Positions 25,431 to 36,825 of a stretch of 64,000 nt of DNA are shown here, one piece after another; position 1 is the stretch's first letter; each line of letters begins with the position of its first letter. Location: the NCBI RefSeq assembly GCF_003123745.1, contig NZ_QETB01000003.1:62001-126000 (forward strand), written 5' to 3'. Position numbers and translations under genes: made by a program. The stretch is from Ancrocorticia populi (GTDB taxonomy: Bacteria; Actinomycetota; Actinomycetes; Actinomycetales; Actinomycetaceae). The notes below the pieces were generated by a model. The model ran no database searches. It was not told the DNA's origin and saw nothing but the letters and a program-made list of their open reading frames with translations.

Positions 25431-26252
25431 TTAGCCCCCTACGGAATCCAGCGTGCGCGCCAGCCCCTGGCGTAGCCCCTCTTCCGAAGGCCCACCACCA
25501 AGAATCGAGCGCGAAGCCGAAGCCAGCACTCTTGCATTCCCAAAGACTTCCCGTACGTCGCTACCGCTCGCGCCCTGCGCGCCGACACCCGGAGCCAGAT
25601 AAATCCCGGGAAATCCCCCTAGATCAATCCCGAGTTCGCGGGCAGCGCCCCCGATCGTGGCGCCAACAACTAAGCCAAACGGCCCCACCTCACCTGGTGC
25701 GAGAGCTTGATTCCACGCAGAAACGGACCGAATCACTTCTCCGGCAACGCTGGCTCCCTTTCCCCCAACGTGCTGGAGTTGCGCGCCTTCCGGATTTGAG
25801 GTGAGGGCAAGGACGAAAAGTCCTTGCCCGCCCGCAGCCGCGCGCCGCGCCGTGGCCTCAAGCGAACCGGGTCCGAGGTAGGGCGAAATGGTAATCGCAT
25901 CGGCCCGCAACGGCCCAGACAGGTAGGCATCGGCATAACCGTCCATGGTGGATCCGATATCGCCGCGCTTAACGTCCAGAATGGTTGGCACGCCCGATTG
26001 GCGGCAGTGCTCCATGACATCTTCAAGGGCGGCCACGCCGGCCGCCGCATGCCGCTCAAAGAACGCGGACTGCGGCTTGAAGGCCGCCGCCCGTTCCCAG
26101 AGCGCGTCGACAGTGCGCAACCCGAACTCCCGCACTCCAGCGGCAGTATCGGGCAGTCCCCATGAATCCAAGAGACCCGCGTGAGGATCGATCCCAACGG
26201 CCACGGGCCCAAGATCGTCCATCCGCAGGGCTAGCCTCTCACCGAAGTTCAT
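25431..26252 (-). CDS. pyrF: Orotidine 5'-phosphate decarboxylase, type 2
   Basis: Last step of UMP synthesis. The 273-residue barrel is the longer actinobacterial type 2 form: [33 protein letters not shown], and the catalytic Asp-Lys-Asp block [22 protein letters not shown] use the ATG at 26252, which overlaps the carB stop (ATGA) and has GGAGGGG just upstream. It is the last pyrimidine gene of the operon, followed by gmk. Confidence 0.96.
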   Translation of the reverse strand: MNFGERLALRMDDLGPVAVGIDPHAGLLDSWGLPDTAAGVREFGLRTVDALWERAAAFKPQSAFFERHAAAGVAALEDVMEHCRQSGVPTILDVKRGDIGSTMDGYADAYLSGPLRADAITISPYLGPGSLEATARRAAAGGQGLFVLALTSNPEGAQLQHVGGKGASVAGEVIRSVSAWNQALAPGEVGPFGLVVGATIGGAARELGIDLGGFPGIYLAPGVGAQGASGSDVREVFGNARVLASASRSILGGGPSEEGLRQGLARTLDSVGG

Positions 26253-29200
26253 CTCCCCTCCGTCCATTCCTGGAGGCTCTTGACGCCCAGAGGTTCGCGC
26301 CCGGAGGCCGCCATGGCCTGTACGGCCGCTGCGAACTCCTTGACGGTTGTGATGATTGGCTTGTCCGCGGCAGTAGTTGCCGCACGGATCGCATAACCGT
26401 CACGGCGGGCCTCTCGCGTCCCGGGGGTGTTCAGCACCATGTCGATAGCCCCCGAGTTGATCAGATCCACGATCGTGGGCTCACCGTTTGGCCCTATACC
26501 TTCGGATTCCTTGCGCACAGTCGTGGCGGGAATCCCGTAGCGGGTGAGCACCGATGCGGTCCCCTCGGTGGCGAACACCTCGAAGCCGTGTTCCACCAAG
26601 TACAGGATCGGATGGATAGCCGAACCCTTATCGTTATCGGCCAGCGAAACAAAGATCGTACCTTCGTGCGGCAGCCCACCGTAGGCTGCCATCTGTGCCT
26701 TCGCGAACGCTACGGGGAACGTGGCATCGAAGCCCATGACTTCGCCCGTGGAGCGCATCTCCGGCCCCAAGATCGTATCCACAATCCCGCCGGTCTTGGT
26801 TTGGAACCGCTTGAAGGGCAGCACCACTTCCTTCACGGCCATCGGCGCGCGTAGATCTAGGACCGTGGCGTCGTGATCCGGCAATATGCCTTCTTCGCGA
26901 AGGTCAGCGATGGAACGCCCGGCCATCACCCAAGACGCTGCCCGCGCCAGCGGCACTCCGGTGGCCTTGGACACGAACGGAACAGTACGCGAAGCGCGCG
27001 GATTGGCTTCGATTACGTACAAGACATCGTTCATTAGCCCGAACTGGATGTTGAGGAGCCCTCGAACGCCCACACCGTCTGCGATGGCCTCGGTGGCCGC
27101 ACGGATCCGCTCCATGACTGATTGGGAAAGGGTGATGGGAGGTAGCACGCACGCGGAATCCCCAGAGTGGATACCGCATTCCTCGATGTGCTCCATGACG
27201 CCACCAAGGAACAGCTCATTGCCGTCATACAGCCCATCCACGTCAATCTCCGTAGCTGCGTCTAAGAAGCGATCCACCAGAAGCGGCGCCTTGCGCCGGG
27301 AGGCATCGGTGCGGGAATCCTCGTGCCGCCCCAGATAGTCATGAAGCTGGTTTTCCGAGTAGACGATCTCCATGCCCCGCCCGCCCAGCACATACGAGGG
27401 GCGAACCAGCACGGGATACCCGATGCGATTGGCGATTTCGGTCGTCTGCTCGTCCGTGGTGGCCGTGCCGTAGGCCGGCGCATCCAGCCCAGCGCTTGCC
27501 AACACGCCCCCGAACAAACCGCGATCCTCGGCTGCATCGATGGCCTCGGGAGGCGTCCCGATAATGGGAACTCCAGCGTTTTGAAGGTCCTTGGCAAGCG
27601 AGAGCGGGGTCTGCCCGCCCAGCTGAACGATCATTCCGGCGATTGGCCCGGCAGCCTTCTCGGCTTCGTACACTTCCAGCACATCCTCAAGTGTGAGTGG
27701 CTCGAAGTACAAGCGATCCGAGATGTCGTAATCAGTGGAGACGGTTTCGGGATTGCAGTTCACCATGATGGTTTCATAGTGATCGGCCAGCGTTTGGCTG
27801 GCGTGCACGCACGAGTAATCGAACTCGATGCCCTGCCCAATCCTGTTTGGACCGGAGCCAAGAATGATGATCGCCTCGCGCTCGCGCGGGCGCACCTCGC
27901 TCGATTCATCGTAGCTGGAGTAGTGATACGGGGTCTTCGCCGCGAACTCACCCGCGCACGTATCTACCGTCTTGAAAACGGGGTGCAGACCGTAGGAGCG
28001 GCGAATTTCCCGCACGGTTTCTTCTCCCAGCCCGCGAATCTGTGCGATCTGAGCGTCCGAAAAACCGTGTCGCTTCGCGTGGGCCAGCAAGTCTTCGTCC
28101 AGCGTGGGGCTGGATGCAATCTCCTCGGCAACCTCGTTGATGAGGCAGATTTGGTCCAAGAACCACGGATCGATTTTCGTTGAATCGAAAAGTTGCTCCA
28201 GGCTTGCCCCGGAATAGAGCGCCTGCTGAACCTGACCCAGCCGCCCATCGGTGGGGATTGCGGCATCGGCGATGAGCTTAGTCAGCTCATCCCCCACCAG
28301 CTTCTCGCCCCAAGTGAAGACGGATCCCGTCTTGTCAATGGATCGCATAGCCTTTTGAAGGGCTTCGGAGAAGTTGCGACCGATGGCCATTGCTTCGCCC
28401 ACGGATTTCATCGTGGTGGTCAGTACCGGATCGGCCGAGGGGAACTTTTCGAACGCGAACCGCGGAACCTTGACCACCACGTAGTCGAGCGTTGGCTCGA
28501 AGGAGGCTGGCGTGGACTGCGTGATGTCGTTCGGAATCTCGTCCAGCGTATAGCCGAGAGCCAAGCGCGCCGCCAGCTTTGCGATCGGGAAGCCCGTCGC
28601 CTTAGAAGCCAGTGCCGAAGAGCGCGAGACGCGCGGGTTCATTTCGATAACGATGATTCGCCCGGTTGCCGGGTCCACGGCGAATTGGATATTACATCCG
28701 CCCGTATCCACGCCCACTTCCCGAATAATCGCGATTCCGATGTCTCGGAGTTTCTGGTACTCCCTGTCCGTAAGGGTCAGGGCCGGGGCCACCGTGATCG
28801 AATCCCCGGTATGTACGCCCACCGGATCTACGTTCTCGATAGAACAGACGACGACGACGTTATCCGCCTGATCGCGCATGATCTCTAACTCGTATTCTTT
28901 CCATCCGAGGATGGACTCTTCTAGGAGTACCTCAGTGGTTGCGGAGTAGTGCAGGCCTTGGCCCGCGATACGGTCAAGATCCTCGGGGGTATAAGCAAAA
29001 CCTGAGCCGAGCCCGCCCATCGTGAAGGAGGGGCGCACCACCAGAGGATATCCGAGATCTTCAGCCGCGGCGTGGCAATCAGCCAACGTGTGGCAGATGA
29101 TCGATCGTGCGGATTCAGCGCCGCATTTCTCCACGACTTTCTTGAACTCGTCGCGATCCTCGCCCTTGGTGATGGCCTCGGCGCGAGCACCGATCAGTTC

Positions 29201-29539
29201 AACACCGTAGCGTTCCAGCACGCCGGATTCTTCGAGGGCCATCGCTGTGTTCAGCGCCGTCTGGCCGCCAAGTGTGGGCAGGAGTGCGTCGGGCTGTTCC
29301 TTCGCGATCACAGATTCGACGAACTCGGGCGTGATCGGCTCAACGTACGTGGCGTCGGCCATCTCCGGATCAGTCATGATCGTGGCGGGGTTTGAGTTAA
29401 CGAGGATTACTCGCAGTCCCTCTTGGCGCAGGATCTTGCAGGCTTGGGTACCTGAGTAGTCGAATTCGCAGGCTTGACCGATAACGATCGGACCGGAGCC
29501 GATGACTAGAACGGAGGAAATGTCTTGACGTCGTGGCAT
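26249..29539 (-). CDS. carB: Carbamoyl-phosphate synthase large subunit
   Basis: Makes carbamoyl phosphate from bicarbonate, ATP and ammonia delivered by CarA, for both pyrimidines and arginine. The 1096 residues hold two homologous ATP-grasp halves ([17 protein letters not shown] near residue 14; [19 protein letters not shown] near residue 557) and a C-terminal MGS-like regulatory domain ([10 protein letters not shown]... TEGTASVL). This is the full-length form. It overlaps carA by one base and pyrF by four. Feedback would act at the MGS domain. Confidence 0.98.
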   Translation of the reverse strand: MPRRQDISSVLVIGSGPIVIGQACEFDYSGTQACKILRQEGLRVILVNSNPATIMTDPEMADATYVEPITPEFVESVIAKEQPDALLPTLGGQTALNTAMALEESGVLERYGVELIGARAEAITKGEDRDEFKKVVEKCGAESARSIICHTLADCHAAAEDLGYPLVVRPSFTMGGLGSGFAYTPEDLDRIAGQGLHYSATTEVLLEESILGWKEYELEIMRDQADNVVVVCSIENVDPVGVHTGDSITVAPALTLTDREYQKLRDIGIAIIREVGVDTGGCNIQFAVDPATGRIIVIEMNPRVSRSSALASKATGFPIAKLAARLALGYTLDEIPNDITQSTPASFEPTLDYVVVKVPRFAFEKFPSADPVLTTTMKSVGEAMAIGRNFSEALQKAMRSIDKTGSVFTWGEKLVGDELTKLIADAAIPTDGRLGQVQQALYSGASLEQLFDSTKIDPWFLDQICLINEVAEEIASSPTLDEDLLAHAKRHGFSDAQIAQIRGLGEETVREIRRSYGLHPVFKTVDTCAGEFAAKTPYHYSSYDESSEVRPREREAIIILGSGPNRIGQGIEFDYSCVHASQTLADHYETIMVNCNPETVSTDYDISDRLYFEPLTLEDVLEVYEAEKAAGPIAGMIVQLGGQTPLSLAKDLQNAGVPIIGTPPEAIDAAEDRGLFGGVLASAGLDAPAYGTATTDEQTTEIANRIGYPVLVRPSYVLGGRGMEIVYSENQLHDYLGRHEDSRTDASRRKAPLLVDRFLDAATEIDVDGLYDGNELFLGGVMEHIEECGIHSGDSACVLPPITLSQSVMERIRAATEAIADGVGVRGLLNIQFGLMNDVLYVIEANPRASRTVPFVSKATGVPLARAASWVMAGRSIADLREEGILPDHDATVLDLRAPMAVKEVVLPFKRFQTKTGGIVDTILGPEMRSTGEVMGFDATFPVAFAKAQMAAYGGLPHEGTIFVSLADNDKGSAIHPILYLVEHGFEVFATEGTASVLTRYGIPATTVRKESEGIGPNGEPTIVDLINSGAIDMVLNTPGTREARRDGYAIRAATTAADKPIITTVKEFAAAVQAMAASGREPLGVKSLQEWTEGR

Positions 29540-30693
29540 CAGTTGGCCCCCATCAGCTTAATAAAACGGTCGAAGAGGTAATCAGCATCGTGCGGTCCCG
29601 CTGCGGCCTCAGGATGATACTGGACAGAGAACGCTGGGATATCGAGGCACTTCAGTCCCTCAACAACGCCATCATTCAGGCCGATGTGTGATACTTCGAC
29701 GTTGCCGTATTGACCGTTGTTGAAGGGCGCGAGCGATGCCTCAGTAGTTGGCGCATCAACGGCGAACCCGTGGTTATGCGCGGTGATTTCCACCTTGCCG
29801 GTGGCCCGGTCAAGAACCGGCTGGTTCACTCCCCTGTGCCCGTATTCGAGCTTGTAGGTTCCGTAGCCCAAGGCCCGCCCTAGGAGCTGATTTCCGAAGC
29901 AGATGCCGAAGAACGGGTATCCAGCGTCAAGCACCTGACGCAGAAGCTCCACTTCCGCTTCGGATGCCTCCGGATCACCCGGCCCATTTGAGAAGAAAAC
30001 ACCGTCTGGATTAAGAGCTTCGATCTGAGCGAAAGTGACCGATTGAGGAACAACAATCACCCGTGCTCCGCGCTGGGCAAGTCGCGACGGCGTTCGCGCC
30101 TTGATACCTAGGTCAACGGCCACAACTGTTGCCAATGGCTCGCCTTCAGGTTCTACAGTGTAGGTTTCCGATGTGGTGACCTCGCGGGCCAGATTCGCGC
30201 CGGCCATGGATGGCTCGGCACGCACGATATCCACGAGCACCTCCACTGCCGCAGGGTTCTTGTTTTCGGCACCGGCAGGTAATGCGCCACCCGAGAAGAT
30301 TCCGGCGCGCATCACTCCCCGATCACGCAGATGAAGGGTGAGGGCCCGGGTATCAACGTCTGAGATACCCACAACTTTCTGGTTAACGAGTTCCTCATCA
30401 AGCGTGCCAGTGGCTCGCCAGTTAGATGCTCTGCGCGCGGGGTCACGCACAACAATCCCGGCCGCCCAAATCTGCGTGGATTCGGGATCTTCCATATTGA
30501 CACCGGTGTTGCCAATGTGCGGGGCGGTCATCACAATGATCTGGCGATGATAGGAAGGATCCGTGAAGGTCTCTTGATACCCGGTCATGCCCGTGGAGAA
30601 AACAACCTCTCCGAGGGCCCGGCCACGAGCCCCATAGGCATGCCCGCGGAAAACCGTTCCATCTTCAAGAACGATCAGAGCTGGTTCTCTCAC
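29539..30693 (-). CDS. carA: Carbamoyl-phosphate synthase small (glutaminase) subunit
   Basis: Releases ammonia from glutamine for CarB. The 384 residues comprise the CarA-specific N-terminal domain ([34 protein letters not shown]) and a class I glutaminase with nucleophile Cys in [14 protein letters not shown] and His/Glu in [12 protein letters not shown] start it at GTG 30693: AAGGAG lies 5 bases upstream and GTGA overlaps the pyrC stop. A much longer frame to 30783 runs back into pyrC without support. Confidence 0.97.
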   Translation of the reverse strand: MREPALIVLEDGTVFRGHAYGARGRALGEVVFSTGMTGYQETFTDPSYHRQIIVMTAPHIGNTGVNMEDPESTQIWAAGIVVRDPARRASNWRATGTLDEELVNQKVVGISDVDTRALTLHLRDRGVMRAGIFSGGALPAGAENKNPAAVEVLVDIVRAEPSMAGANLAREVTTSETYTVEPEGEPLATVVAVDLGIKARTPSRLAQRGARVIVVPQSVTFAQIEALNPDGVFFSNGPGDPEASEAEVELLRQVLDAGYPFFGICFGNQLLGRALGYGTYKLEYGHRGVNQPVLDRATGKVEITAHNHGFAVDAPTTEASLAPFNNGQYGNVEVSHIGLNDGVVEGLKCLDIPAFSVQYHPEAAAGPHDADYLFDRFIKLMGAN

Positions 30694-31985
30694 TGCATCT
30701 CCTTTAGCTTGCCTTGCCATACCGTGGGTTTGCCGCGAAGGAAGGTGTACTGGACGGTGCCGGCCACCTCGCGGTCCTCCCACGGAGTGTTGTTAGCGCT
30801 TGAATACTGGTTTGCGGCGTGGACCGTGCGCTTTGTGGAGGGATCGAACAGGCAGATGTTGGCTGGTTCGCCCGCCTCTATTGGCCGGCCCTGGCCCGCG
30901 TTCTGGCACAGTTTCGCCGGCTCAAAACTCATGAGCCGAGCAATATCCTCCCACGTGCAGATACCCGTTTCCACGAGCGATTCGTTCACGATCGAGAGCG
31001 CGGTTTCCAGCCCAATCATTCCGTTAGCACCGGCGTCCCACTCCACGTCCTTCTCCTCGATGGCGTGCGGCGCATGGTCCGTACCGATCACATCGATCGT
31101 TCCATCGGCGATACCCTCCCGCAGTGCCTGGACATCGTCCTGAGTGCGCAGAGGCGGATTCACCTTGAATCGCGGATCGTATGACCGTGCCTCGGTGTGA
31201 TCGAGGCTCATGTGATGCGGGGTGGCCTCTGCCGTGACTGGAAAACCCCGTTTCTTAGCCCAGCGGACAATCTCCACCGAACCACGCGTGGACAAGTGCA
31301 GGATGTGCACACGCGAACCCACGTGATTTGCTAATAGGCAATCGCGGGCCACGATAGATTCCTCGGCAACCGAGGGCCAGCCAGCCAACCCGAGTTCGGA
31401 AGCTACCTCGCCTTCGTGCATCTGCGCGCCCTTTGTCAGGTCAGGATCCTGAGCGTGCTGAGCAATCACACCGTCGAAGGTCTTCACATATGCCAGCGCC
31501 CGCCGCATGAGCACCGGATCAGATACGCACTTTCCGTCGTCCGAAAAATACCGTGTTTGGGCCGCAGATTCGGCCATCGCACCCAACTCAGCAAGCTGCT
31601 TACCCGCAAGCCCGCGCGAAACCGCTCCAACCGGGCGAACGTCCGCGTATCCAGCATCCACACCCATGCGAAGCACCTGCTCTACAACCGCCGCGTTGTC
31701 TTGAACCGGGTTGGTGTTGGGCATAGCGTTCACGCAGGTGTACCCACCGGCGGCCGCCGCACGCGTCCCCGACAGGACGGTCTCCTGATCCTCGCGGCCT
31801 GGCTCACGCAAGTGCGTGTGTGGATCGACAAGGCCCGGCAGGGCGATGAGACCCTCGGCATTTACCTCTGTGGCGTCACCCGCCCCAAGGTTTCGTCCAA
31901 CTTCCTGAATGATGCCATCAGCGATGCGGATATCAACTGGTCCGTTTCCAAGAACGTCTGCGCCCCGGATGATGTAGTTGCTCAT
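30690..31985 (-). CDS. pyrC: Dihydroorotase
   Basis: Third step of pyrimidine synthesis, closing carbamoyl aspartate to dihydroorotate. The 431-residue amidohydrolase has the metal motif [24 protein letters not shown], further ligands in the HILHLS region, and [13 protein letters not shown] with the catalytic Asp. It belongs to the long class I type. Start and stop overlap pyrB and carA by 4 bases. Confidence 0.97.
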   Translation of the reverse strand: MSNYIIRGADVLGNGPVDIRIADGIIQEVGRNLGAGDATEVNAEGLIALPGLVDPHTHLREPGREDQETVLSGTRAAAAGGYTCVNAMPNTNPVQDNAAVVEQVLRMGVDAGYADVRPVGAVSRGLAGKQLAELGAMAESAAQTRYFSDDGKCVSDPVLMRRALAYVKTFDGVIAQHAQDPDLTKGAQMHEGEVASELGLAGWPSVAEESIVARDCLLANHVGSRVHILHLSTRGSVEIVRWAKKRGFPVTAEATPHHMSLDHTEARSYDPRFKVNPPLRTQDDVQALREGIADGTIDVIGTDHAPHAIEEKDVEWDAGANGMIGLETALSIVNESLVETGICTWEDIARLMSFEPAKLCQNAGQGRPIEAGEPANICLFDPSTKRTVHAANQYSSANNTPWEDREVAGTVQYTFLRGKPTVWQGKLKEMQ

Positions 31986-32935
31986 GCTGAAATCTCCTCG
32001 CCATGCGCCAGCAGCAAATAGAGCGCGGCCATTCTGATTGAAACTCCGTTAGTCACCTGTTCGGTTACCACGGCCTGTGGGGAATCCGCCGCCTCGGCAG
32101 TTATCTCCAGGCCTCGATTCATCGGCCCGGGGTGCATCACGAGTGCTTGTTCACCGGCGCTCTTTAGGCGCTTGGCATCAAGGCCATAGGCACGCTGGTA
32201 CTCCTTCGCTGAGGGGAAGAAGCCGCCCGAGTTCATACGTTCGTGCTGGATGCGCAGCATCATGACAACGTCCGGTTGGGTGGCCAGAACCTCGTCAAAA
32301 TCGAATGATACGGCGCATGGCCACGTCTCAATCCCCATCGGGAGGAGCGTGGGAGGGGCAACAAGAGTGACGTTTGCTCCCAGCCGGTTAAGTAGACTGA
32401 CGTCCGAACGCGCCACACGCGAATGCAGGATATCTCCAACGATTGCCACGTTTATCCCCTGAAGGTCCTTCCCAAGCGGATCATCGATGAAGTGGCGCCG
32501 AATCGTGAAGGCATCCAGAAGTGCCTGACTCGGGTGGGCGTGGGTGCCGTCTCCGGCATTGAGGATTGGGACATCCACCCAGCCCGCGGTGGCCAGCCGT
32601 CGGGGCGCGCCCGAGGCGTTGTGGCGGACGATGAGCGCCTCAGAACCCATCGAGACCAGGGTTTGAGCGGTATCTTTGAGAGATTCTCCCTTGGAAACGG
32701 ACGATCCCTTCGCGGAGAAGGAGATGACGTCCATGGAAAGCCGCTCGGCCGCGGTCTCAAAGGAGAGACGGGTACGAGTGGAGTCCTCGAAGAAAACTGT
32801 TGCCAAAGTGTGGCCACGAAGGACCGGCAGTGTCTTGATCGTGCGCGCCTGCGTGGCAGCGATGGCCTCGGCCGTATCTAACAGCGTCATGATCTCTTCG
32901 TTAGACAGGGACTTGATATCGAGTAGGTGCTTCAT
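31982..32935 (-). CDS. pyrB: Aspartate carbamoyltransferase catalytic subunit
   Basis: Second step of pyrimidine synthesis. The 317-residue protein has the carbamoyl-phosphate motif [19 protein letters not shown] near residue 47, the [12 protein letters not shown] block near residue 125 and the late MHPGPMNRG loop. No pyrI regulatory subunit is present, as expected for actinobacteria. The ATG at 32935 has GAGGAGG 6 bases before it and lies one base after the pyrR stop. Confidence 0.97.
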   Translation of the reverse strand: MKHLLDIKSLSNEEIMTLLDTAEAIAATQARTIKTLPVLRGHTLATVFFEDSTRTRLSFETAAERLSMDVISFSAKGSSVSKGESLKDTAQTLVSMGSEALIVRHNASGAPRRLATAGWVDVPILNAGDGTHAHPSQALLDAFTIRRHFIDDPLGKDLQGINVAIVGDILHSRVARSDVSLLNRLGANVTLVAPPTLLPMGIETWPCAVSFDFDEVLATQPDVVMMLRIQHERMNSGGFFPSAKEYQRAYGLDAKRLKSAGEQALVMHPGPMNRGLEITAEAADSPQAVVTEQVTNGVSIRMAALYLLLAHGEEISA

Positions 32936-32936
32936 G

Positions 32937-33458
32937 TTAGTCCTCCTCAATCCGAACACCGTCAGTATCATCGGTTTCAGAGAGGGTGACCATCACGCGC
33001 TCACTGGTAGATGTGGGCAGGTTCTTGCCCACATAATCGGCTCGGATGGGTAGCTCGCGATGTCCCCGATCTACAAGGACTGCCAGTTGCACTGCCTGCG
33101 GCCGGCCCAGATCCGAGAGAGCCTCTAGTGCCGCGCGAATCGTTCTCCCGGAGAAGAGTACGTCATCTACAAGGACTACGATTTTTCCATCTATACTCTC
33201 AGGAATCACGGTTGGGCCGAGGCCACGGGTGGGTTGAGAGCGAAGATCATCACGGTACATCGTGATGTCGAGGGTGCCCAGTAGGGCATTGCCTCCTACC
33301 TCGGCCAGCGTATCGTGCAATCGCTTCGCCAGTGGCACCCCGCGTGTGGGGATGCCCAGGAGCATGATGTTTTCAGCTCCCTTGTTATGCTCGATAATCT
33401 CATATGCGATACGCCGAAGCGATCTCGAGATATCAGCAGAATCCAATATTTGTGCCAC
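32937..33458 (-). CDS. pyrR: PyrR, pyrimidine operon RNA-binding regulator
   Basis: Binds operon mRNA when UMP/UTP is high and lowers expression; also has weak uracil phosphoribosyltransferase activity. The 173 residues show the PRPP motif [18 protein letters not shown] near residue 98 and the Arg-rich RNA face ([14 protein letters not shown]). It starts with GTG 33458, AGGAGG just upstream. A PyrR binding loop lies immediately before that Shine-Dalgarno, so PyrR probably represses its own and downstream translation. It follows nusB by 50 bases. Confidence 0.96.
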   Translation of the reverse strand: MAQILDSADISRSLRRIAYEIIEHNKGAENIMLLGIPTRGVPLAKRLHDTLAEVGGNALLGTLDITMYRDDLRSQPTRGLGPTVIPESIDGKIVVLVDDVLFSGRTIRAALEALSDLGRPQAVQLAVLVDRGHRELPIRADYVGKNLPTSTSERVMVTLSETDDTDGVRIEED

Positions 33459-33462
33459 AAGG

Positions 33463-33490
33463 GCCTCCTTTCCCGCCTCACAGGACGGGG
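33463..33490 (-). promoter_or_regulatory. PyrR binding loop beside the pyrR Shine-Dalgarno
   Basis: On the minus strand CCCCGTCCTGTGAGGCGGG forms a short stem-loop whose loop TCCTGTGAGG fits the PyrR recognition pattern UCCxGxGAGG. The Shine-Dalgarno AAAGGAGG follows one base later and the GTG start 13 bases later. No terminator stem is seen, so PyrR binding should block translation rather than cause attenuation, as shown for mycobacteria. Confidence 0.8.
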
Positions 33491-33508
33491 ATTAAAGGAC
33501 AGGATTAT

Positions 33509-33934
33509 TCAGTTATGTGTTTCGCGTGCGCGAATATCTGCCACCTTGTTGAGAACTCCCATCACAAACCCTACTGAGCGGTCTGTAGAAAGCTCTCGGG
33601 CGATGCTTGCCCACTGCGATACCACTGCGGCGCGTTCGGTGTGCAGAACCGTAAGCTCTGCGGTACCGAGGCGGAGGATTGAACGATCCACCGTGTTCAT
33701 ACGGTCGAGCGCCCAATCTTCGCTCGCGGCCTCAATGAGGGTATCAACGTTGATCATGTCGCTCGCGTAGGCGCGCACAATCTGAGATCCGAACTCTCCG
33801 ATTGGCACCTGAGCCGTTGATACCAACTGACGCTCTTCGAGAAGGCTAAGAACGCCCTCCTCATCGAGGAGTTCCCTCTCATCCGCCTCAAAAATGACGT
33901 CGAGCGCCCGACGCCTCTGTGTTGTTCGTGCCAT
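33509..33934 (-). CDS. nusB: Transcription antitermination protein NusB
   Basis: Works with NusE on rRNA boxA to prevent early termination. The 141-residue all-helical protein shows RRRALDVIFEADERE at the start and the typical DWALDRMNTVDRSILRLGTAEL helix near residue 75, then VLNKVADI near the end. Its ATG directly follows the efp stop, with no spacer. It is the second gene of the efp-to-metK transcript. Confidence 0.95.
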   Translation of the reverse strand: MARTTQRRRALDVIFEADERELLDEEGVLSLLEERQLVSTAQVPIGEFGSQIVRAYASDMINVDTLIEAASEDWALDRMNTVDRSILRLGTAELTVLHTERAAVVSQWASIARELSTDRSVGFVMGVLNKVADIRARETHN

Positions 33935-34510
33935 TTACTCTGTTACTCGCGAGATGTAATCGCCAGTGCGTGTATCTACCTTGATCCTGTCATCCTGATT
34001 GATGAACAGGGGGACCTGGGCGATGTAGCCGGTCTCCAGCGTGGCCGGCTTCGTGCCAGCAGATGAACGATCACCCTGAAGGCCGGGCTCAGTGTAGGTC
34101 ACGGTAAGGGTAACGGAGGCCGGAAGCTCAACGAAGAGCACTTGCCCATCGTTGGAAGCAACGATCACTTCCTGATTCTCGAGGAGGAAGTTTGCAGCTT
34201 CACCCACTAGCTCAGGAGCAACGGGGATCTGGTTGTAATCGTCCATATCCATGAAGATGTAGTCCGTGCCATCGTTGTACAGGTACTGCATATTGCGGCG
34301 ATCAACGGTAGCGGTCTCAACCTTGACACCGGCGTTGAGCGTACGATCCACAGTCTTACCCGTCAGGATGTTCTTCATCTTGGTACGGACGAAGGCGGGG
34401 CCTTTGCCAGGCTTGACGTGCTGGAACTCAACAATGCTCCAGAGTTGGCCTTCAATACGCAGGACCATGCCGTTCTTTAGCTCATTTGTGGTTGCCACAC
34501 GAATTCCCAT
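33935..34510 (-). CDS. efp: Elongation factor P
   Basis: Rescues ribosomes stalled at proline runs. The 191 residues form the three barrel domains: the N-terminal domain carries the loop [14 protein letters not shown], with Lys 34 or so at its tip, and the C-terminal domain ends LVIN-type [23 protein letters not shown]. The PGKGP loop is the actinobacterial type thought to work with an unmodified Lys; no epmA/epmB is here. It leads the long nucleotide operon and has its own promoter, with a very short leader. Confidence 0.97.
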   Translation of the reverse strand: MGIRVATTNELKNGMVLRIEGQLWSIVEFQHVKPGKGPAFVRTKMKNILTGKTVDRTLNAGVKVETATVDRRNMQYLYNDGTDYIFMDMDDYNQIPVAPELVGEAANFLLENQEVIVASNDGQVLFVELPASVTLTVTYTEPGLQGDRSSAGTKPATLETGYIAQVPLFINQDDRIKVDTRTGDYISRVTE

Positions 34511-34528
34511 CTGATCAGTTTTATACCG

Positions 34529-34557
34529 TGTATAGAATACCGCGTCTTTACTAGCAA
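34529..34557 (-). promoter_or_regulatory. Promoter of the efp-nusB-pyr operon
   Basis: A -35 box TTGCTA (34557-34552) and -10 box TATACA (34534-34529) are spaced by exactly 17 bases. Transcription would start near 34522, leaving a leader of only about 12 bases before the efp ATG, which lacks a clear Shine-Dalgarno. Confidence 0.65.
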
Positions 34558-34571
34558 TCGGGACATCGCCA

Positions 34572-35102
34572 TTATGAAACGCGTCCTAGAACTTCCTCGG
34601 CCACGTCGCTAGGCGTCCGGTCCGACGTATCGATGGTGATTGAGGATGCCTGCTCATAGAGCGGTGCACGCGCAGTCATCTGTGTAAAGAAGATGCGACG
34701 AGGCGAGGTAACTGCCGCTAGCCTAGGCCCGTCAAGACCGTTTCGATGGGACAGTGCCTTGAGGCTAGCGGTAAGGTGTACAACGGACGCACCCGCTTCG
34801 TTCAAGCGGGCCAGCAACGTACGAACATCGGCGAAATCCGCATCCTCCCGTGAGTTGCCAAGGCACCCGGATCCTAACGCAAGGATTCGATTCTCATCGG
34901 GCGTGAGCTCGGAGAGAACTGCGAATGCAACATCGTGCTCCACTGATCGGGCGCGCTCCTCCGTGTAGGAGTCCGGCCCCGTTCCACCCACAAGCCGGTC
35001 TATCGCCACCTGTGCATCGGCGAATTCCTGCCCGGTCAGCTGGGATAGCTCGGCCGCCACCTCGGGGGCAAGGCTGCCCGGAGGGCCCACAAGGATAATC
35101 AC
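34572..35102 (-). CDS. Shikimate kinase-like protein with broken P-loop
   Basis: A 176-residue protein that aligns with AroK along its length: MIILVGPPG at the start, [25 protein letters not shown] (kinase GGG loop), and a late block [28 protein letters not shown] matching the AroK end. But the Walker A site reads GPPGSLAPE where AroK has GPPGSGKST, so ATP binding must be lost, and the shikimate-binding Arg residues are not clearly kept. It follows the intact aroK with a 4-base overlap, in the slot where aroB is expected. A pseudoenzyme partner of AroK is possible; I see no proven function. Confidence 0.7.
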   Translation of the reverse strand: MIILVGPPGSLAPEVAAELSQLTGQEFADAQVAIDRLVGGTGPDSYTEERARSVEHDVAFAVLSELTPDENRILALGSGCLGNSREDADFADVRTLLARLNEAGASVVHLTASLKALSHRNGLDGPRLAAVTSPRRIFFTQMTARAPLYEQASSITIDTSDRTPSDVAEEVLGRVS

Positions 35103-35602
35103 GCAAGCACCTCCAAAACGGCGGCAACCACGCCAGCGACGGGTGTTTCATCGGAGGAGACAGTATGGCGGGCAACCTCGCGATACAGATGCTCGCGCTG
35201 TTCACGCAGTTCGCGAAGACGAAGCTCCGGATCATCAACCAAGAGTGGGCGCACTGTGCGGGACTTCGTCACTCTGCGCAATAGCTCTTCGGGGGCAACA
35301 TCTATGAGGAACACGGGATGTCCCTTGAGCGCGGCGCGCGTGGATTCGGTGAGAACGGCGCCTCCTCCGAGGGAGAGCACGCCGTCGTAACCATCAAGCG
35401 CCTCTTGGATCACAGCGGCCTCAATATCCCGGAAACCGGATTCGCCTCCATCCTCAAAGATCTGAGGGATCGTACGTCCCGTCGTTTCCTCAATCAGCGC
35501 ATCCGAATCCCGGAACTCGGTGCCCAGCTGGCGGGCAACGTTCCGCCCCACAGTTGATTTGCCCGAACCGGGCATACCCACGAACACAGCTTTGACGCTC
35601 AC
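35099..35602 (-). CDS. aroK: Shikimate kinase
   Basis: Phosphorylates shikimate on the way to aromatic amino acids. The 167 residues carry an intact Walker [10 protein letters not shown] near residue 9, shikimate-binding D-S-D in [16 protein letters not shown] with its Arg, the GGG loop [10 protein letters not shown], and the lid SRTVRPLL. Overlaps aroC upstream and the AroK-like gene downstream by 4 bases each. Complete and probably active, in contrast to its neighbour. Confidence 0.96.
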   Translation of the reverse strand: MSVKAVFVGMPGSGKSTVGRNVARQLGTEFRDSDALIEETTGRTIPQIFEDGGESGFRDIEAAVIQEALDGYDGVLSLGGGAVLTESTRAALKGHPVFLIDVAPEELLRRVTKSRTVRPLLVDDPELRLRELREQREHLYREVARHTVSSDETPVAGVVAAVLEVLA

Positions 35603-36810
35603 TTACGCACCTCCGGGATGGATCCGATATAGGAAGCTAGTGCCGATTGCATCTGCGTCACTGAATCTCCGCCGAACTTCTGTGTGAGTGCGTCGGCAAC
35701 GATCAACGATGCCATTGCCTCGGCCACCACGGCACCGGGAACCACCGCAGTGGTGTCACTGCGCTGGTGCAAGGCTGTTGCAGCTTCACCTGTTTCAGTA
35801 TCGATCGTGCGAAGCGCACGCGGTACGGTGGATATCGGCTTAAGTGCCACACGCACGCGGATAGGCTCACCGTTAGACATGCCGCCCTCAATGCCGCCAG
35901 CTCGATTAGTTACACGGTGAACGCGGCCGTCCTCGCGGACGATCTCATCGTGAGCGGCGCTTCCTGGGCGGCGGGCAGTTGTGAAGCCGTCGCCGATCTC
36001 CACTCCCTTAACGGACTGAATGGACATCATGGCCGCTGCGAGCTGAGAATCCAGCCGCCCGAATGGAGTGGCATAGGTGCCCAGTCCAGTCGGAACGTTG
36101 TAGAGCACTACCTCGATAACCCCGCCAAGCGTGTCCCCCGCCTTCTTGGCTTCATCAACCGTGTCGATCATCTGTTGGGCCGAGTCCGGATCGAGACATC
36201 GCACGGGAGAAGCGTCCAAAGCCTCTGAATCTTCGGGAGTTGGAAGATATCCGGAGGTATCTTCTGCCTGACCGAGCGAAACCACGTGGGATACCACGTT
36301 GATTCCCGCAACTTCACTATTGATGGCGCCCGCAAGGGCACCGAGCGCCACGCGTGCGGCAGTTTCGCGTGCCGAGGCACGCTCTAGGACTGGCCGAGCA
36401 TCGTCGAACCCATACTTGTTCATTCCCGTCAGGTCAGCGTGACCCGGGCGGGGCTTGGTGAGCGGGCGATTGCGAGCCACCTCTCGTTCGTCGCCCGTTC
36501 CGGCATCGATAAGCAAGGACTCTCTGGGCACTGGATCGGGAGACATCACGGTCTCCCACTTCGGCCATTCTGAGTTGGCAATCTCCAGTGCCACCGGCGA
36601 TCCTATTGACACGCCGTGCCGAAACCCGGATAACACGGTGAGTTCGTCTTGCTCCCACTTTTGGCGGGCGCCGCGCCCATACCCGGCCCGGCGCCGTGCC
36701 AGCGCGGCGCGCACCTCCTCACTGGTGAGGTGCACGCCGGCCGGGACGCCCTCCAAGAGGGCAATCAGGGCACGTCCGTGGGATTCTCCAGCAGTACTCC
36801 AACGCAACAT
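35599..36810 (-). CDS. aroC: Chorismate synthase
   Basis: Last common step of aromatic synthesis, FMN-dependent. The 403 residues include the signature stretches [55 protein letters not shown], the central [16 protein letters not shown] (His replaced locally, but the Arg/Glu pattern is kept) and [24 protein letters not shown]. It heads the aroC-aroK-(AroK-like) operon. Because it needs reduced FMN, it depends on flavin supply, which links it to the riboflavin importer. Confidence 0.96.
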   Translation of the reverse strand: MLRWSTAGESHGRALIALLEGVPAGVHLTSEEVRAALARRRAGYGRGARQKWEQDELTVLSGFRHGVSIGSPVALEIANSEWPKWETVMSPDPVPRESLLIDAGTGDEREVARNRPLTKPRPGHADLTGMNKYGFDDARPVLERASARETAARVALGALAGAINSEVAGINVVSHVVSLGQAEDTSGYLPTPEDSEALDASPVRCLDPDSAQQMIDTVDEAKKAGDTLGGVIEVVLYNVPTGLGTYATPFGRLDSQLAAAMMSIQSVKGVEIGDGFTTARRPGSAAHDEIVREDGRVHRVTNRAGGIEGGMSNGEPIRVRVALKPISTVPRALRTIDTETGEAATALHQRSDTTAVVPGAVVAEAMASLIVADALTQKFGGDSVTQMQSALASYIGSIPEVRK

Positions 36811-36825
36811 GCCCCGATTGTATAG

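Noticed and set aside
24842-25804. Long plus-strand open frame of 320 codons
   Set aside because: It lies opposite gmk and pyrF, is rich in Arg/Pro/His, and matches no family; a shadow of the real genes.
27323-28183. Plus-strand open frame of 286 codons
   Set aside because: Antisense to carB in a high-GC codon frame; no start signal and no recognisable domain.
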